Assembly: GCA_023399055.1 (NCBI GenBank)
Contig: JAEWQV010000037.1
Location: 1 to 60,029 of the forward strand
Direction of reading: 5' to 3'
Source: Bacillota bacterium
GTDB taxonomy: Bacteria; Bacillota; Clostridia; Lachnospirales; Lachnospiraceae
Length of the DNA stretch: 60,029 nucleotides
The notes under the pieces were generated by a model. The model saw only the letters and a list, made by a program, of their open reading frames with translations. It had not been told where the DNA came from and searched no databases. How positions within the stretch are numbered: the stretch's first letter is position 1; the number at the start of each line of letters is the position of its first letter. Shown here in pieces: positions 44,365-52,697 of the stretch. Both the position numbers and the translations under genes were made by a program.

Positions 44365-45534
44365 ATGCTGGAACAGGAAGCAAAAAGATTAGTTGTCCTT
44401 GCCGGAAAGGAATTGGTCAGTTCCGGACTAATTGCACGTACTTGGGGTAATGTAAGCTGTAGAGTAGATCAACATACCTTTGCTGTTACACCGAGCGGTC
44501 GTGCCTATGAAACCTTAACAGAGGAAGAAATCGTAATCTGCAAAGTAGAGGATGCCACCTATGAGGGTGATGTGAAACCTTCCTCTGAAAAAGGAATCCA
44601 CGCTCTCCTCTATCGTAGCAATCCAGATATTAAGTTCGTAATACACACGCACCAAACCTATGCCTCTGCAGTAAGTACCTTTGATATAAATGATATGCCT
44701 GTGGCTGAATATCCCCTCCTTGGCAGTTACGTACCCATTGCCAAATACGGTCTTCCTGGAACGAAACCACTGAAAAAGAATATAGGAATTGCTTTGACAG
44801 GTCTTCCTGGGCATGCCATTATTATGGCTCACCATGGAGCGCTGATGTTTGGCAGTAGTTATGAAGAAACCTTTGAAGCGGCAAAACAACTGGAAGCGGC
44901 TTGTTTAGACTTCATCCAGAAGAAATATCTCGCCCTATCTGAAGCATCAAGCTATGAGGAAGAAGCCTTTTATCAGCATTATTTGTCTAAGTCAATACCA
45001 AATGCGGAGAAACTATCGAAGGGTACTTTTTCAGAGGGTTATAGTATACGAACCACGGATGGACTTATCTTCTATGGTGATTCAGAAATAAAATACTTAC
45101 CTTCAGACAGTAATCTTCCAAAGGAGATTTTAATACATTTTGAGATATTTCGACAACGTAAGGATATTAATTATATTCTTTCAACCAATGACCTTTGTCT
45201 TAGTGCTGCAGCAGGAGCAAAGAATACACTTCGTCCTTTACTGGATGATTTTGCGCAAATCGTTGGCTTGTCTTCAAAATGTTCAAAATCATCCTCCCCT
45301 GCTGTAATCGTTCGAACTTTACACGGTCGATTAGGTGTATTAGTTCCAAGGCATGGTGCACTCTGCTGTGCTGCAACTTTATCTGATGCACAGGCAGTCG
45401 CAATGGTTATGAAGAAGAATGCTTTCGCACAAATCAGCTCACAGCTTTTTGGTGGTGCAAAACCTTTAAGCTTACTGGATTGCAAACTAATGCATTTTGT
45501 TTATACGAAAAGCTACTCAAAGAAATCAAAATAG
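44365..45534 (+). CDS. Class II aldolase/adducin family protein, two domains
   Basis: 389 residues from the ATG at 44365, which follows AAAGGGG. The N-terminal domain (to about 190) has the aldolase II pattern: ARTWGNVSCRVDQHTFAVTP, then KPSSEKGIHALLYRSNPDIK, FVIHTHQTYASAV (zinc H-x-H) and IIMAHHGALMFG. The second half looks like a degenerate second copy (INYILSTNDLCLSAAAGAKN, RHGALCCAATLSDAQ) that lacks most zinc ligands. By family it cleaves or decarboxylates a phosphorylated sugar; 45 bp after the aminotransferase, so same operon. Confidence 0.75.
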   Translation: MLEQEAKRLVVLAGKELVSSGLIARTWGNVSCRVDQHTFAVTPSGRAYETLTEEEIVICKVEDATYEGDVKPSSEKGIHALLYRSNPDIKFVIHTHQTYASAVSTFDINDMPVAEYPLLGSYVPIAKYGLPGTKPLKKNIGIALTGLPGHAIIMAHHGALMFGSSYEETFEAAKQLEAACLDFIQKKYLALSEASSYEEEAFYQHYLSKSIPNAEKLSKGTFSEGYSIRTTDGLIFYGDSEIKYLPSDSNLPKEILIHFEIFRQRKDINYILSTNDLCLSAAAGAKNTLRPLLDDFAQIVGLSSKCSKSSSPAVIVRTLHGRLGVLVPRHGALCCAATLSDAQAVAMVMKKNAFAQISSQLFGGAKPLSLLDCKLMHFVYTKSYSKKSK

Positions 45535-45543
45535 CAACGCCAA

Positions 45544-45575
45544 GGAGGGACCTAAATCCCTCCTCTTTTATTTGT
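45544..45575 (+). terminator. Rho-independent terminator after the aldolase gene
   Basis: GGAGGGA (45544-45550) pairs with TCCCTCC (45557-45563), followed by TCTTTTATTT. The MFS gene beyond it has its own promoter. Confidence 0.85.
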
Positions 45576-45590
45576 TCTCTATATGCTTTT

Positions 45591-45626
45591 CTATGTATTT
45601 CTCTATGTATTTCTCTATGTATTTAA
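45591..45626. repeat. Short tandem repeat, 12-bp unit
   Basis: CTATGTATTTCT is repeated about three times without spacer between the operon terminator and the MFS promoter. No function visible. Confidence 0.7.
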
Positions 45627-45652
45627 AGTCACCAAATAATCGCTTGGCATTC

Positions 45653-45681
45653 TTGTACTATATGTAATAATATGGTAATCT
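45653..45681 (+). promoter_or_regulatory. Candidate promoter of the MFS gene
   Basis: TTGTAC (45653-45658) and TAATCT (45676-45681) with 17 bp spacing. A 16-bp palindrome and the start codon follow. Confidence 0.45.
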
Positions 45682-45703
45682 TAATTTATAAAAATAAAGG
45701 AGC

Positions 45704-45719
45704 GTATGTTTAAACATAC
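45704..45719. promoter_or_regulatory. Perfect 16-bp palindrome in the MFS leader, with mini-ORF
   Basis: GTATGTTTAAACATAC is palindromic and starts right after AAAGGAGC. It includes an ATG that opens a five-codon frame (MFKHT, stop) ending 9 bp before the MFS start. It could be an operator, or a translated leader coupling translation to the MFS gene. Confidence 0.45.
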
Positions 45720-45728
45720 ATAATTACT

Positions 45729-46943
45729 ATGGAGATGCAGTATAAATTATATCGTTATCGCTGGGTTATTCTTTTTGCTGTTGTTCCTATTATCCTATGT
45801 ACCGAAATGTTTTGGCTGGCTTTGGCACCTATATCCAGTCTTGTTCAGGAACATTACCACATCGGAAGTATGGAAGTATCCCTTTTTACATCAAGTTACA
45901 TGATTATGTACATTCTATTTACTCTGCCTGCCTCCTGGGTTATTGACAAATTTGGTTATCGTCCTTCCCTTATCATTGGTGCTTTACTAACAGCAGTATT
46001 TGGGATATTGAGAATTTTTGTTGCCGATAATTATACTGCTGTTCTCGTCACTCAATTTATCATTGCAGCAGGACAACCATTTTTATTAAATATATCAACT
46101 AAAATTCCTGCCAACTGGTTCCCAGTAACGGAACGTTCTGTGGCCGCTGGAATACTGACAATGGCTCAATATCTTGGCTTTGTTGTTCCTATGATACTAT
46201 CTCCTATTCTGGCAAAAAGTTATACCCTATCTACTCTTTACATAGTTTATGGCATCATTGCCTGTGTTTGTACACTTGTTGCTCTCATCTTAACTAAGGA
46301 GCGCCCTGCTCTTCCACCCGGACCAGATGCCGAGAAGGAGGATTTAAGTCCTGCCTCCATGATAAGATTATTTAAGAACATTAATTTTCTCTATGTGTTA
46401 ATTATCGCCTTTATTTCAATGGGAATATTTAATACTTTGCTTACCTTAATTGAAAGTATTGTGACTCCCAGGGGTTTGTCCATCAATGAAGCAGGTATGA
46501 TAGGGTCTGTATTTGTAGTTGCTGGAATCTTAGGTGCAGTTATTTTACCAATTATTTCAGATAAGTTTAGAAGGAGGAAGCCTTTGTTTGTCTTTGGCAT
46601 CACCTTGCTGGCTCCTTTGTATTTTGGAATGACTTATGTTACAGATTTCCTTCCCCTTATCATATTAGCAGGGATTGCAGGTTTTACCATCATGGGTTTA
46701 GCTCCAATCCTATTTCAACACGGTGCGGAGGTTGCATATCCTGCACAAGAAGGAACTTCACTTGGATTAATCTTATTAATGGGTCAGATTTCTGGTGCTC
46801 TCTTCGTATTCCTTTTTGAAGCAATCAGCCAAAGTACTGACTCTGTAGCTCTCCCTATGTTAATCTTTGTTGCCTTAACAATTATTGAAATCCCACTCAC
46901 CATTAAAATGAAGGAATCTTCATTGTTGGATAAAATAAGCTAA
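45729..46943 (+). CDS. Major facilitator superfamily transporter
   Basis: 404 residues with about 12 hydrophobic helices. Family features include the YNLP-like loop, LPASWVIDKFGYRPSLIIGA after helix 2 (the G-x-x-x-D-R/K-x-G-R/Y-R loop), and a central cytoplasmic loop near TKERPALPPGPDAEKED. It probably moves the substrate of the kinase/aldolase/aminotransferase pathway. It resembles the generic anion/drug MFS group; the substrate is unknown. It converges with the phosphoesterase gene, with 7 bp between stops. Confidence 0.8.
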   Translation: MEMQYKLYRYRWVILFAVVPIILCTEMFWLALAPISSLVQEHYHIGSMEVSLFTSSYMIMYILFTLPASWVIDKFGYRPSLIIGALLTAVFGILRIFVADNYTAVLVTQFIIAAGQPFLLNISTKIPANWFPVTERSVAAGILTMAQYLGFVVPMILSPILAKSYTLSTLYIVYGIIACVCTLVALILTKERPALPPGPDAEKEDLSPASMIRLFKNINFLYVLIIAFISMGIFNTLLTLIESIVTPRGLSINEAGMIGSVFVVAGILGAVILPIISDKFRRRKPLFVFGITLLAPLYFGMTYVTDFLPLIILAGIAGFTIMGLAPILFQHGAEVAYPAQEGTSLGLILLMGQISGALFVFLFEAISQSTDSVALPMLIFVALTIIEIPLTIKMKESSLLDKIS

Positions 46944-46950
46944 AAAACAT

Positions 46951-47775
46951 TTATGTCTTCCTAAGTGTAACTATAACAATTTCAGGCCGATTAAATATTC
47001 TTACCGGAATAACACTATTACCTAATCCCCTACTCACCACCATGGTTGTTTGGTTTTCCCTATAGGTCCCAGCAGTATATTTCGGAAACAAACCTTGATT
47101 CGGTGCAATCAGTCCACCTACAAAGGGTAATCTGAACTGCCCTCCATGCGCATGCCCTGCAAAAAATAGATCAACCTTTGTTTGGCTATATAACTTAAGA
47201 TTCTGTGGTTCATGAGCTAAAAGAATCTTAAGTTTTTCTGGATTTAGATCACTAATTAAAGTCTGCAAAGTCCCATCTGTAAGATTTTGTTCTCCAAGTC
47301 CAACGAAATAAAACCCATTGTCATCACCTATTTCAATTGTTTTGTTATCCATCAGTATGACACCGGAAGCTTCCATATTCTGCATTAGCTTATTCCAGTC
47401 ATTGTTGGATATGGAGTATTCGTGATTTCCACTAACGTAAAATACCGGAGCTATTTCAACTGCACCCTTAACAAACTCCAAGGCAATATCAATATTAGTT
47501 CGATTTCTATCCACTATATCACCTGTAATAACAATGACATTAGGTTTTTCATTTCTTACCTTATCTAATAATCTTTTGCTATTACTACCAAATTCTTTGT
47601 TATGAAGGTCTGATATCTGAGCGATTTTAAATCCCTCCAGCTTATCTCCTATTTTGTTGTTTTCATAAACATATCTTGAGATAACAATATCATTGTTCTG
47701 CCAAATACAGAAAATAACTATGCTAAGTACAATTATCAATAATCCTAACATTATTCTTACTTTTTTGCTTTGCAT
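46951..47775 (-). CDS. Membrane-anchored metallophosphoesterase (YkuE/YaeI-like)
   Basis: 274 residues from the ATG at 47775, after GAGGT. One N-terminal membrane helix (about 8-24) is followed by the calcineurin-like motifs: AQISDLHN, VITGDIVDRN, VSGNHEYS, ILLAHEPQN and FFAGHAHGGQFRLP. Metal ligands are complete. Relatives hydrolyse lipid-linked or phosphoester substrates at the outer membrane face; YaeI acts on UDP-diacylglucosamine-type lipids, not established here. Confidence 0.85.
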   Translation of the reverse strand: MQSKKVRIMLGLLIIVLSIVIFCIWQNNDIVISRYVYENNKIGDKLEGFKIAQISDLHNKEFGSNSKRLLDKVRNEKPNVIVITGDIVDRNRTNIDIALEFVKGAVEIAPVFYVSGNHEYSISNNDWNKLMQNMEASGVILMDNKTIEIGDDNGFYFVGLGEQNLTDGTLQTLISDLNPEKLKILLAHEPQNLKLYSQTKVDLFFAGHAHGGQFRLPFVGGLIAPNQGLFPKYTAGTYRENQTTMVVSRGLGNSVIPVRIFNRPEIVIVTLRKT

Positions 47776-48092
47776 TGTACACCTCATTCATTAAAACTAA
47801 TAAGTATTATACAGTAATTATTTAAAAACAACACTATGATATTATGTTTAATTATTTTAAGGTAAAGTTAAAGCCTACTACTTGAACCGTATTCAGAGGG
47901 ATTATGTCCCATGCATTTGATCTACTGTTTATAGATGAATTCATAGAGAGAATAACATTATACGAAATAAAAGAGTCCGGATAGGTATTTTTTAACGCTA
48001 TTTATATTATCTAATATATGAAACCAAACCCTATCCTTTTATCGTCTAACTAACAATTGGAAATACATACTTAATATGGGAGGCGTAAAAAA

Positions 48093-48557
48093 ATGAAGAA
48101 TAGAATAGTCAAAATATTAATTGTAGCACTACTTACTACAGCTATTACAGCGCCCTTACTGATTGGTTGCAAGAAAGAAACTGACCCTGAAAAAACTTAT
48201 AATTTAGATACCTTTGAAAGTGCTATGACAGAAAAAGGGTTTGAATTTGAAGTACAAGATGCAGAACAGGATTTTCTTCCAACCACAAGAAAAAGGATGC
48301 TGCTTGATAATGATATCGTACTTGATATCTATCTGTTTAAAACCAATACAAAGATGGAAAAGGAAGCGAGCCGCATTGACAGCGGTGGAGCCGGCTATAG
48401 TGGTCCTTTAAATAATGTTAAGGTCAGCTGGGTTTCCGTCCCTCATTTTTACAAGAAAGGAACGCTAATAGTTCAATATATTGGAGAAGATGAATCAATT
48501 ATAACCACCTTAGAAGAATTATTCGGTGAACAATTTGCAGGTTATACTCCTCAATAA
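48093..48557 (+). CDS. Small lipoprotein of unknown function
   Basis: 154 residues. A type II signal peptide ends in a lipobox (LLIGC, cysteine at about residue 26), so the protein is lipid-anchored outside the cell. The mature part has no family I know. GGGAGG precedes the ATG. It stands alone between a phosphoesterase and a DinB-like gene. The gap before it (47776-48092) has a GGATAGG/CCTATCC pair separated by about 45 bp. Confidence 0.7.
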   Translation: MKNRIVKILIVALLTTAITAPLLIGCKKETDPEKTYNLDTFESAMTEKGFEFEVQDAEQDFLPTTRKRMLLDNDIVLDIYLFKTNTKMEKEASRIDSGGAGYSGPLNNVKVSWVSVPHFYKKGTLIVQYIGEDESIITTLEELFGEQFAGYTPQ

Positions 48558-48595
48558 GTATTTAATTTGAAAGATTTTTAGAATAAAAATATAAT

Positions 48596-48682
48596 GAACC
48601 CCTCCTGCTTGATTTAGGCTCTATTCTGTCAGTATCGAGAAAGTATAGAGAACCAGGTTATTTACTCTAGCAGGATGGGTTC
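48596..48682. other. Large imperfect inverted repeat after the lipoprotein gene
   Basis: GAACCCCTCCTGCTTGA at 48596 pairs with the strand ending CTAGCAGGATGGGTTC near 48681. The loop is about 50 bp. No clear U-run; it may be a terminator or structured RNA. Nothing else lies in 48558-48776. Confidence 0.45.
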
Positions 48683-48776
48683 AAATAATACCACTATTTA
48701 ATTTAAAATTATTACTTCATTCTATAGTCTGATTAGACTAATATAGGAATACTTTTTATATTTATCTAGGAATATA

Positions 48777-49451
48777 TCATACCTTAGCTTTCTTTTTCGC
48801 ACTTAAAGATTCATTAATATGAACCACGTGATGTCTGGTCACTGGCATTAATAGAATCCCTGCTACATTTTTTCTTCCCCAAAAATCAATAAGCCAAATA
48901 GAAGCATCTTCCTTTAAGACAGCCCCTTCCTCCAATATCCGTTGCAGACTCTGCTTATCAAACTTTCTCTTCATATCACGGATTGTCAGCTGTTTGATTA
49001 ACTCTCTCGACCTTCTACCCACTTCAATCCGATAATTCTTTAGTTCCTGTATATTGAGAAATTTACTGAATTCTAATATTTCCTTTTCAGACAATGCATT
49101 GCCGGTATCAATTATGGTTGCGTTTATTTTTTCTTTCCAATTTCCTTTGTTAAATACCTGCTCCTCACCAGCTACTAAGAGATTCATTGTTATGTCTTCA
49201 ATTCTGGTGGAGTGCCATATACCATATGCAATTGTACGACCTTTTTCATTTATTGAGGTCCTGACCGTATCCTCATTCAGCCCCTCCCATAATTCATCTT
49301 CAAAGGTTTTTAACTCTGTTCCAGACATAACACCTAAATGCACCATGGAGTGTAAATTTAAAGCCACTTGTATGCTTTCCTCAAGTTTATCTGGACTGAA
49401 AATAATCTCCCTTAGGTGCTTAATATCATTGTTCCATGGTTTTAAATCCAT
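48777..49451 (-). CDS. DinB-like four-helix-bundle protein
   Basis: 224 residues. The pattern ALNLHSMVHLGVMSG and GRTIAYGIWHSTRIEDITMN resembles the first two helices and histidine ligands of DinB/DUF664 proteins; the rest is less clear. GGGGG precedes the ATG. Function unknown; relatives are thiol-dependent metal enzymes. Confidence 0.55.
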   Translation of the reverse strand: MDLKPWNNDIKHLREIIFSPDKLEESIQVALNLHSMVHLGVMSGTELKTFEDELWEGLNEDTVRTSINEKGRTIAYGIWHSTRIEDITMNLLVAGEEQVFNKGNWKEKINATIIDTGNALSEKEILEFSKFLNIQELKNYRIEVGRRSRELIKQLTIRDMKRKFDKQSLQRILEEGAVLKEDASIWLIDFWGRKNVAGILLMPVTRHHVVHINESLSAKKKAKV

Positions 49452-49548
49452 CTCAATCCCCCTTAAAATGGGCTAACAATACTGGTCTTATCAAAAACAA
49501 AATACTAACTTTAAAATTACGTTATTAATCATAATATACTATTTCAAT

Positions 49549-50601
49549 CTAACGTTTTGGAAGTACCTTAATAAATTCTTCCACGTTTTCTTTTGTAGTC
49601 GCCCAGGAGGTAACTAACCGAATTACCGTATAATTCTCGTCTATTTGAAATTGTGTTAAAAACCCAAATTGATTACTTAATTCTTTTATCTCATTCTTAG
49701 TAAGAATAGGAAATAACTGATTGGAGTAAACAGGTGCAAAGAACTCATATCCTGCTGCCATCAAAGCCTTTGCCAGTTCCTGTGCTCTTAGATTTGCATT
49801 TCTACCATTCTCATAAAATAAAATTTCTTGCTCTTCTTGCCCATTAATTTCTCTTGGCTGAAATAATGCCTCAAACTGAATTCCAAGAACAAACCCTTTC
49901 GCAAGTAAGGCTCCTCTTTGCTTAATTAGGTATCTAAAGTCCTCCTTCAATTCGTCTTTACAAATGACAAGAGCTTCCCCGAATAGTGCACCATTCTTAG
50001 TACCACCGATATAGAATACATCCACCAACTTAGCAATGTCCTCCAGGGTTAGATCATTACTTTCACAGGTTAGTGCGGAAGCGAGTCTAGCTCCATCCAA
50101 GAAAAGAATTAAATTATTCTCTTTACATACCTCATGTATCTCTATAAGTTCGTTCTTTGTATAAATTGTACCTAATTCTGTAGAATCCGAAATATATACC
50201 ATCTTGGGTTGAACCATATGCTCATCCGAATGTTCTTTCAGGGCTTTTTCAATAGCTGGTCTTGTTAATTTCCCATGCTCACAGGGCATTGCCAGCACTT
50301 TGTGTCCAGTCGCCTCTATCGCTCCAGTCTCATGAACATTGATATGTCCCGTGTCAGCAGCAATAACACACTGATGTGGACGTAAAAATGAAGATATCAC
50401 CAATAAATTAGTCTGAGTTCCGCCAGAGATAAAATGTATATCCACCTTCTCTTTATTTAAATGCTTTTTCATATATTCTTTGGCTCTATCGCTATGCATA
50501 TCAAGTCCATACCCATTGTTCTGCTCCAAATTAGATTTTAAAAGTAACTCCAGTACCTCAGAATGAGCACCTTCGCTATAGTCGTTAACAAAGCTAATCA
50601 T
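49549..50601 (-). CDS. Low-specificity threonine aldolase (PLP)
   Basis: 350 residues. Fold-type I PLP features: FISGGTQTNLLVISSFLRPH, VYISDSTELGTIYTKNELIE, LFLDGARLASALT and the PLP lysine in VFYIGGTKNGALFGEALVI. By family it splits L-threonine or L-allo-threonine into glycine and acetaldehyde. TAGGAGG precedes the ATG, itself preceded by a leader hairpin. Confidence 0.85.
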   Translation of the reverse strand: MISFVNDYSEGAHSEVLELLLKSNLEQNNGYGLDMHSDRAKEYMKKHLNKEKVDIHFISGGTQTNLLVISSFLRPHQCVIAADTGHINVHETGAIEATGHKVLAMPCEHGKLTRPAIEKALKEHSDEHMVQPKMVYISDSTELGTIYTKNELIEIHEVCKENNLILFLDGARLASALTCESNDLTLEDIAKLVDVFYIGGTKNGALFGEALVICKDELKEDFRYLIKQRGALLAKGFVLGIQFEALFQPREINGQEEQEILFYENGRNANLRAQELAKALMAAGYEFFAPVYSNQLFPILTKNEIKELSNQFGFLTQFQIDENYTVIRLVTSWATTKENVEEFIKVLPKR

Positions 50602-50614
50602 AATTTGCCTCCTA

Positions 50615-50650
50615 GTTCAGTGAATGAGTGCTTGCATTCAATTACTGAAC
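50615..50650 (-). promoter_or_regulatory. Leader hairpin or operator of the threonine aldolase gene
   Basis: GTTCAGT (50615-50621) pairs with ACTGAAC (50644-50650), and GAATG with CATTC inside. It lies directly in front of the ribosome site, so it could act as an operator or translation-control hairpin. Confidence 0.45.
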
Positions 50651-50888
50651 GCAAACCTCAGTATGAAAGTATTTTTCTTACACACATTCTACTATTCCGT
50701 ATTTTTTTGAAAAGTAAAGGAGTAGTCTGCTTTACCTGTCATTTTTCTCATTGACCTATTATACACCCGTCAGTAAAATAAATCATGCACAAATTTGTTA
50801 AATCAATTATTTAATAGAACTTGATTTTTGGCTATCTCCTTGCTATTGTTTTACGCTTTGACAATTTACATTATCTGCAAAAATTAAA

Positions 50889-50966
50889 AGTTATACCAAA
50901 ATTAGTTTGATGAGCAACTACTTCCAAGCCAGAGCGTGTTGCAAATGAACTATAATTGGTATAACT
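50889..50966 (-). terminator. Long hairpin terminator of the ftsEX operon
   Basis: AGTTATACC at 50889 pairs with GGTATAACT ending at 50966, and pairing continues with interruptions over about 30 bp per arm. The minus strand then has UUUUAAUUUUUG. Unusually long for a simple terminator; it could be a repeat element captured as one. Confidence 0.6.
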
Positions 50967-51006
50967 AATAACTAACAAGTTCTTACATATTGACGAATGA
51001 ATAGCG

Positions 51007-51897
51007 TTAATCCGATTTACTAATAGAAGTAAGTCCAAATAGACTCCCAAAGAAGCCAAGTGCTAAACTAACCAGCATAATTATACTGCTAATCCATTCT
51101 CTTAATTCCTCCATGGACGGGAAAGGTAAAAACATTAGGTATCCACTTAACTCACCATACCCTTTTGTCAATAAATAAGACAGAAATAGAGCTGAACCTA
51201 TACCACCAATTACAGTAAGTAGTGTTCCTGTTAAAATAAATGGCAGACCGATAAAGCTTCCAGGAGCCCCCAGTAAGCGAAGTGTCCTAATCTGCTCCTT
51301 GTTATTGTAGATTCCCTGTCTTATCATATGGGATATAATCATTAGTGTCGTGATTGCAACTGCCATGGCTATCAGGATACCCAGCAGTTTCACTGCACTT
51401 ACTATTCCTTTTAATCTTTCTAAAATCTCTCTATTATCTCTTACATACTCGATACCCTCAAGGTCCGATACTTGCTGAAGTATCGTATCCATGGAATCAA
51501 GCTCAATCCGTATATCAATAAAAGCTTCAAAAGGATTCTCTTCAAATAAAGATAGAATCTCTGCTTCATTTCCAAGGAGCCTTTTATTGAGTTCGTAAGC
51601 TTCTTCCTCATTCTGATAGGTTGCTGTTAAAACTCCCTCCATAGCATGAATCTGATCTGTAAGTTGCAGCGCTTGTTCTTCCTTAATGTTATCTGCAAAA
51701 TAAGCACTTACTGCCGCCTCTTCCTCTAATGAAGTAACCAGACTATCTCCAATACTCCAACCTGCTAAAACAAGTCCCAGAAGGAATAAAATTAATGCAG
51801 TTCCAATTACAGAGAGTACGTTGGACAGTGTTTGAAAGCGAATTATTCTCACAGCTTCTTTTAAAAAGTAACCTAGATTATAGAAAAACACCTTCAT
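51007..51897 (-). CDS. ftsX: Cell-division ABC transporter permease FtsX
   Basis: 296 residues. Four membrane helices: about 20-45 (LSVIGTALILFLLGLVLAGW) and three in the C-terminal half (LLGILIAMAVAITTLMIISH; FILTGTLLTVIGGIGSALFL; IIMLVSLALGFFGSLFGL). The extracellular loop between helices 1 and 2 begins after SLEEEAAVSAYFADN and carries the FtsX variant ECD. The start overlaps ftsE by 4 bp. It transmits ATP-driven change from FtsE to a cell-wall hydrolase activator outside. Confidence 0.9.
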   Translation of the reverse strand: MKVFFYNLGYFLKEAVRIIRFQTLSNVLSVIGTALILFLLGLVLAGWSIGDSLVTSLEEEAAVSAYFADNIKEEQALQLTDQIHAMEGVLTATYQNEEEAYELNKRLLGNEAEILSLFEENPFEAFIDIRIELDSMDTILQQVSDLEGIEYVRDNREILERLKGIVSAVKLLGILIAMAVAITTLMIISHMIRQGIYNNKEQIRTLRLLGAPGSFIGLPFILTGTLLTVIGGIGSALFLSYLLTKGYGELSGYLMFLPFPSMEELREWISSIIMLVSLALGFFGSLFGLTSISKSD

Positions 51898-52571
51898 TGC
51901 TGCCTCCCCCTTGATTCCACAGTGACTTCTCCTTGTTTCACTCGAATATAAGTTGCCTTTTCCCTGTTTTCAATTAAATGAGTCGCATGTGTAGTAATTA
52001 CAACTGCAGTATTCTCATCGCATAAGGAAGTCAGCATATGTAATATATTTAACGCATTCGTCTGATCCAAGTTACCGGTAGGTTCATCCGCCAGTATAAG
52101 TGAAGGTTTTCTGGCTAGGGCTCTCGCGATGGCAACTCTTTGAGCTTCTCCCCAGGATAAATGTTCTACCTTTGTTCTTATCTTATGCTCTAAGCCAACC
52201 CTCGATAAAGCATTCACTGCTTCTGCTTTCATTTTCCGCGGTGATATCCCCAGAAAACGCATACCCATCATTACATTCTCTAGAGCAGTCCTTCCATCGA
52301 TTAATTTAAACTCCTGAAAAACTGGCCCTATTTTCTTTCGCAGCTTCCTGATATTACCACTTTTACTACGCTTCATTATTTGTCCGCATACCTTTAGCGA
52401 GCCCTTGGTCACATATTCCATCCCCAGCATAAGCTTAAGCAGACTTGTCTTGCCGGAACCGCTTGGCCCAGTAATAAATACAAGTTCGCCAGGTTCTATA
52501 TGCAGGTTAACTTTCTTTAAGGCCTCTGTTCCATCCGGATAGATTAAAGAAACATCCTTCAATTCAATCAT
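51894..52571 (-). CDS. ftsE: Cell-division ABC ATPase FtsE
   Basis: 225 residues from the ATG at 52571, preceded by GGAGAG; a longer frame back to 52694 adds a non-family 41 residues. Walker A is FITGPSGSGKTSLLKLMLGM, the Q-loop is GPVFQEFKLI, the signature is HLSWGEAQRVAIARALARKP and Walker B is SLILADEPTGNLDQT. It pairs with FtsX in a 4-bp overlap and follows the coiled-coil gene. Confidence 0.9.
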   Translation of the reverse strand: MIELKDVSLIYPDGTEALKKVNLHIEPGELVFITGPSGSGKTSLLKLMLGMEYVTKGSLKVCGQIMKRSKSGNIRKLRKKIGPVFQEFKLIDGRTALENVMMGMRFLGISPRKMKAEAVNALSRVGLEHKIRTKVEHLSWGEAQRVAIARALARKPSLILADEPTGNLDQTNALNILHMLTSLCDENTAVVITTHATHLIENREKATYIRVKQGEVTVESRGRQQ

Positions 52572-52697
52572 ACTTCTCTCCATTCCTACACAGGTTCTCT
52601 GCAAATCTAAAGTCAATACTAAAGTTAATTTTATTCTTTGAGGTACTCTGTCCCCAAATTTATTAGCTAGAGGATACAGTAATCCTCCGATCATCGT

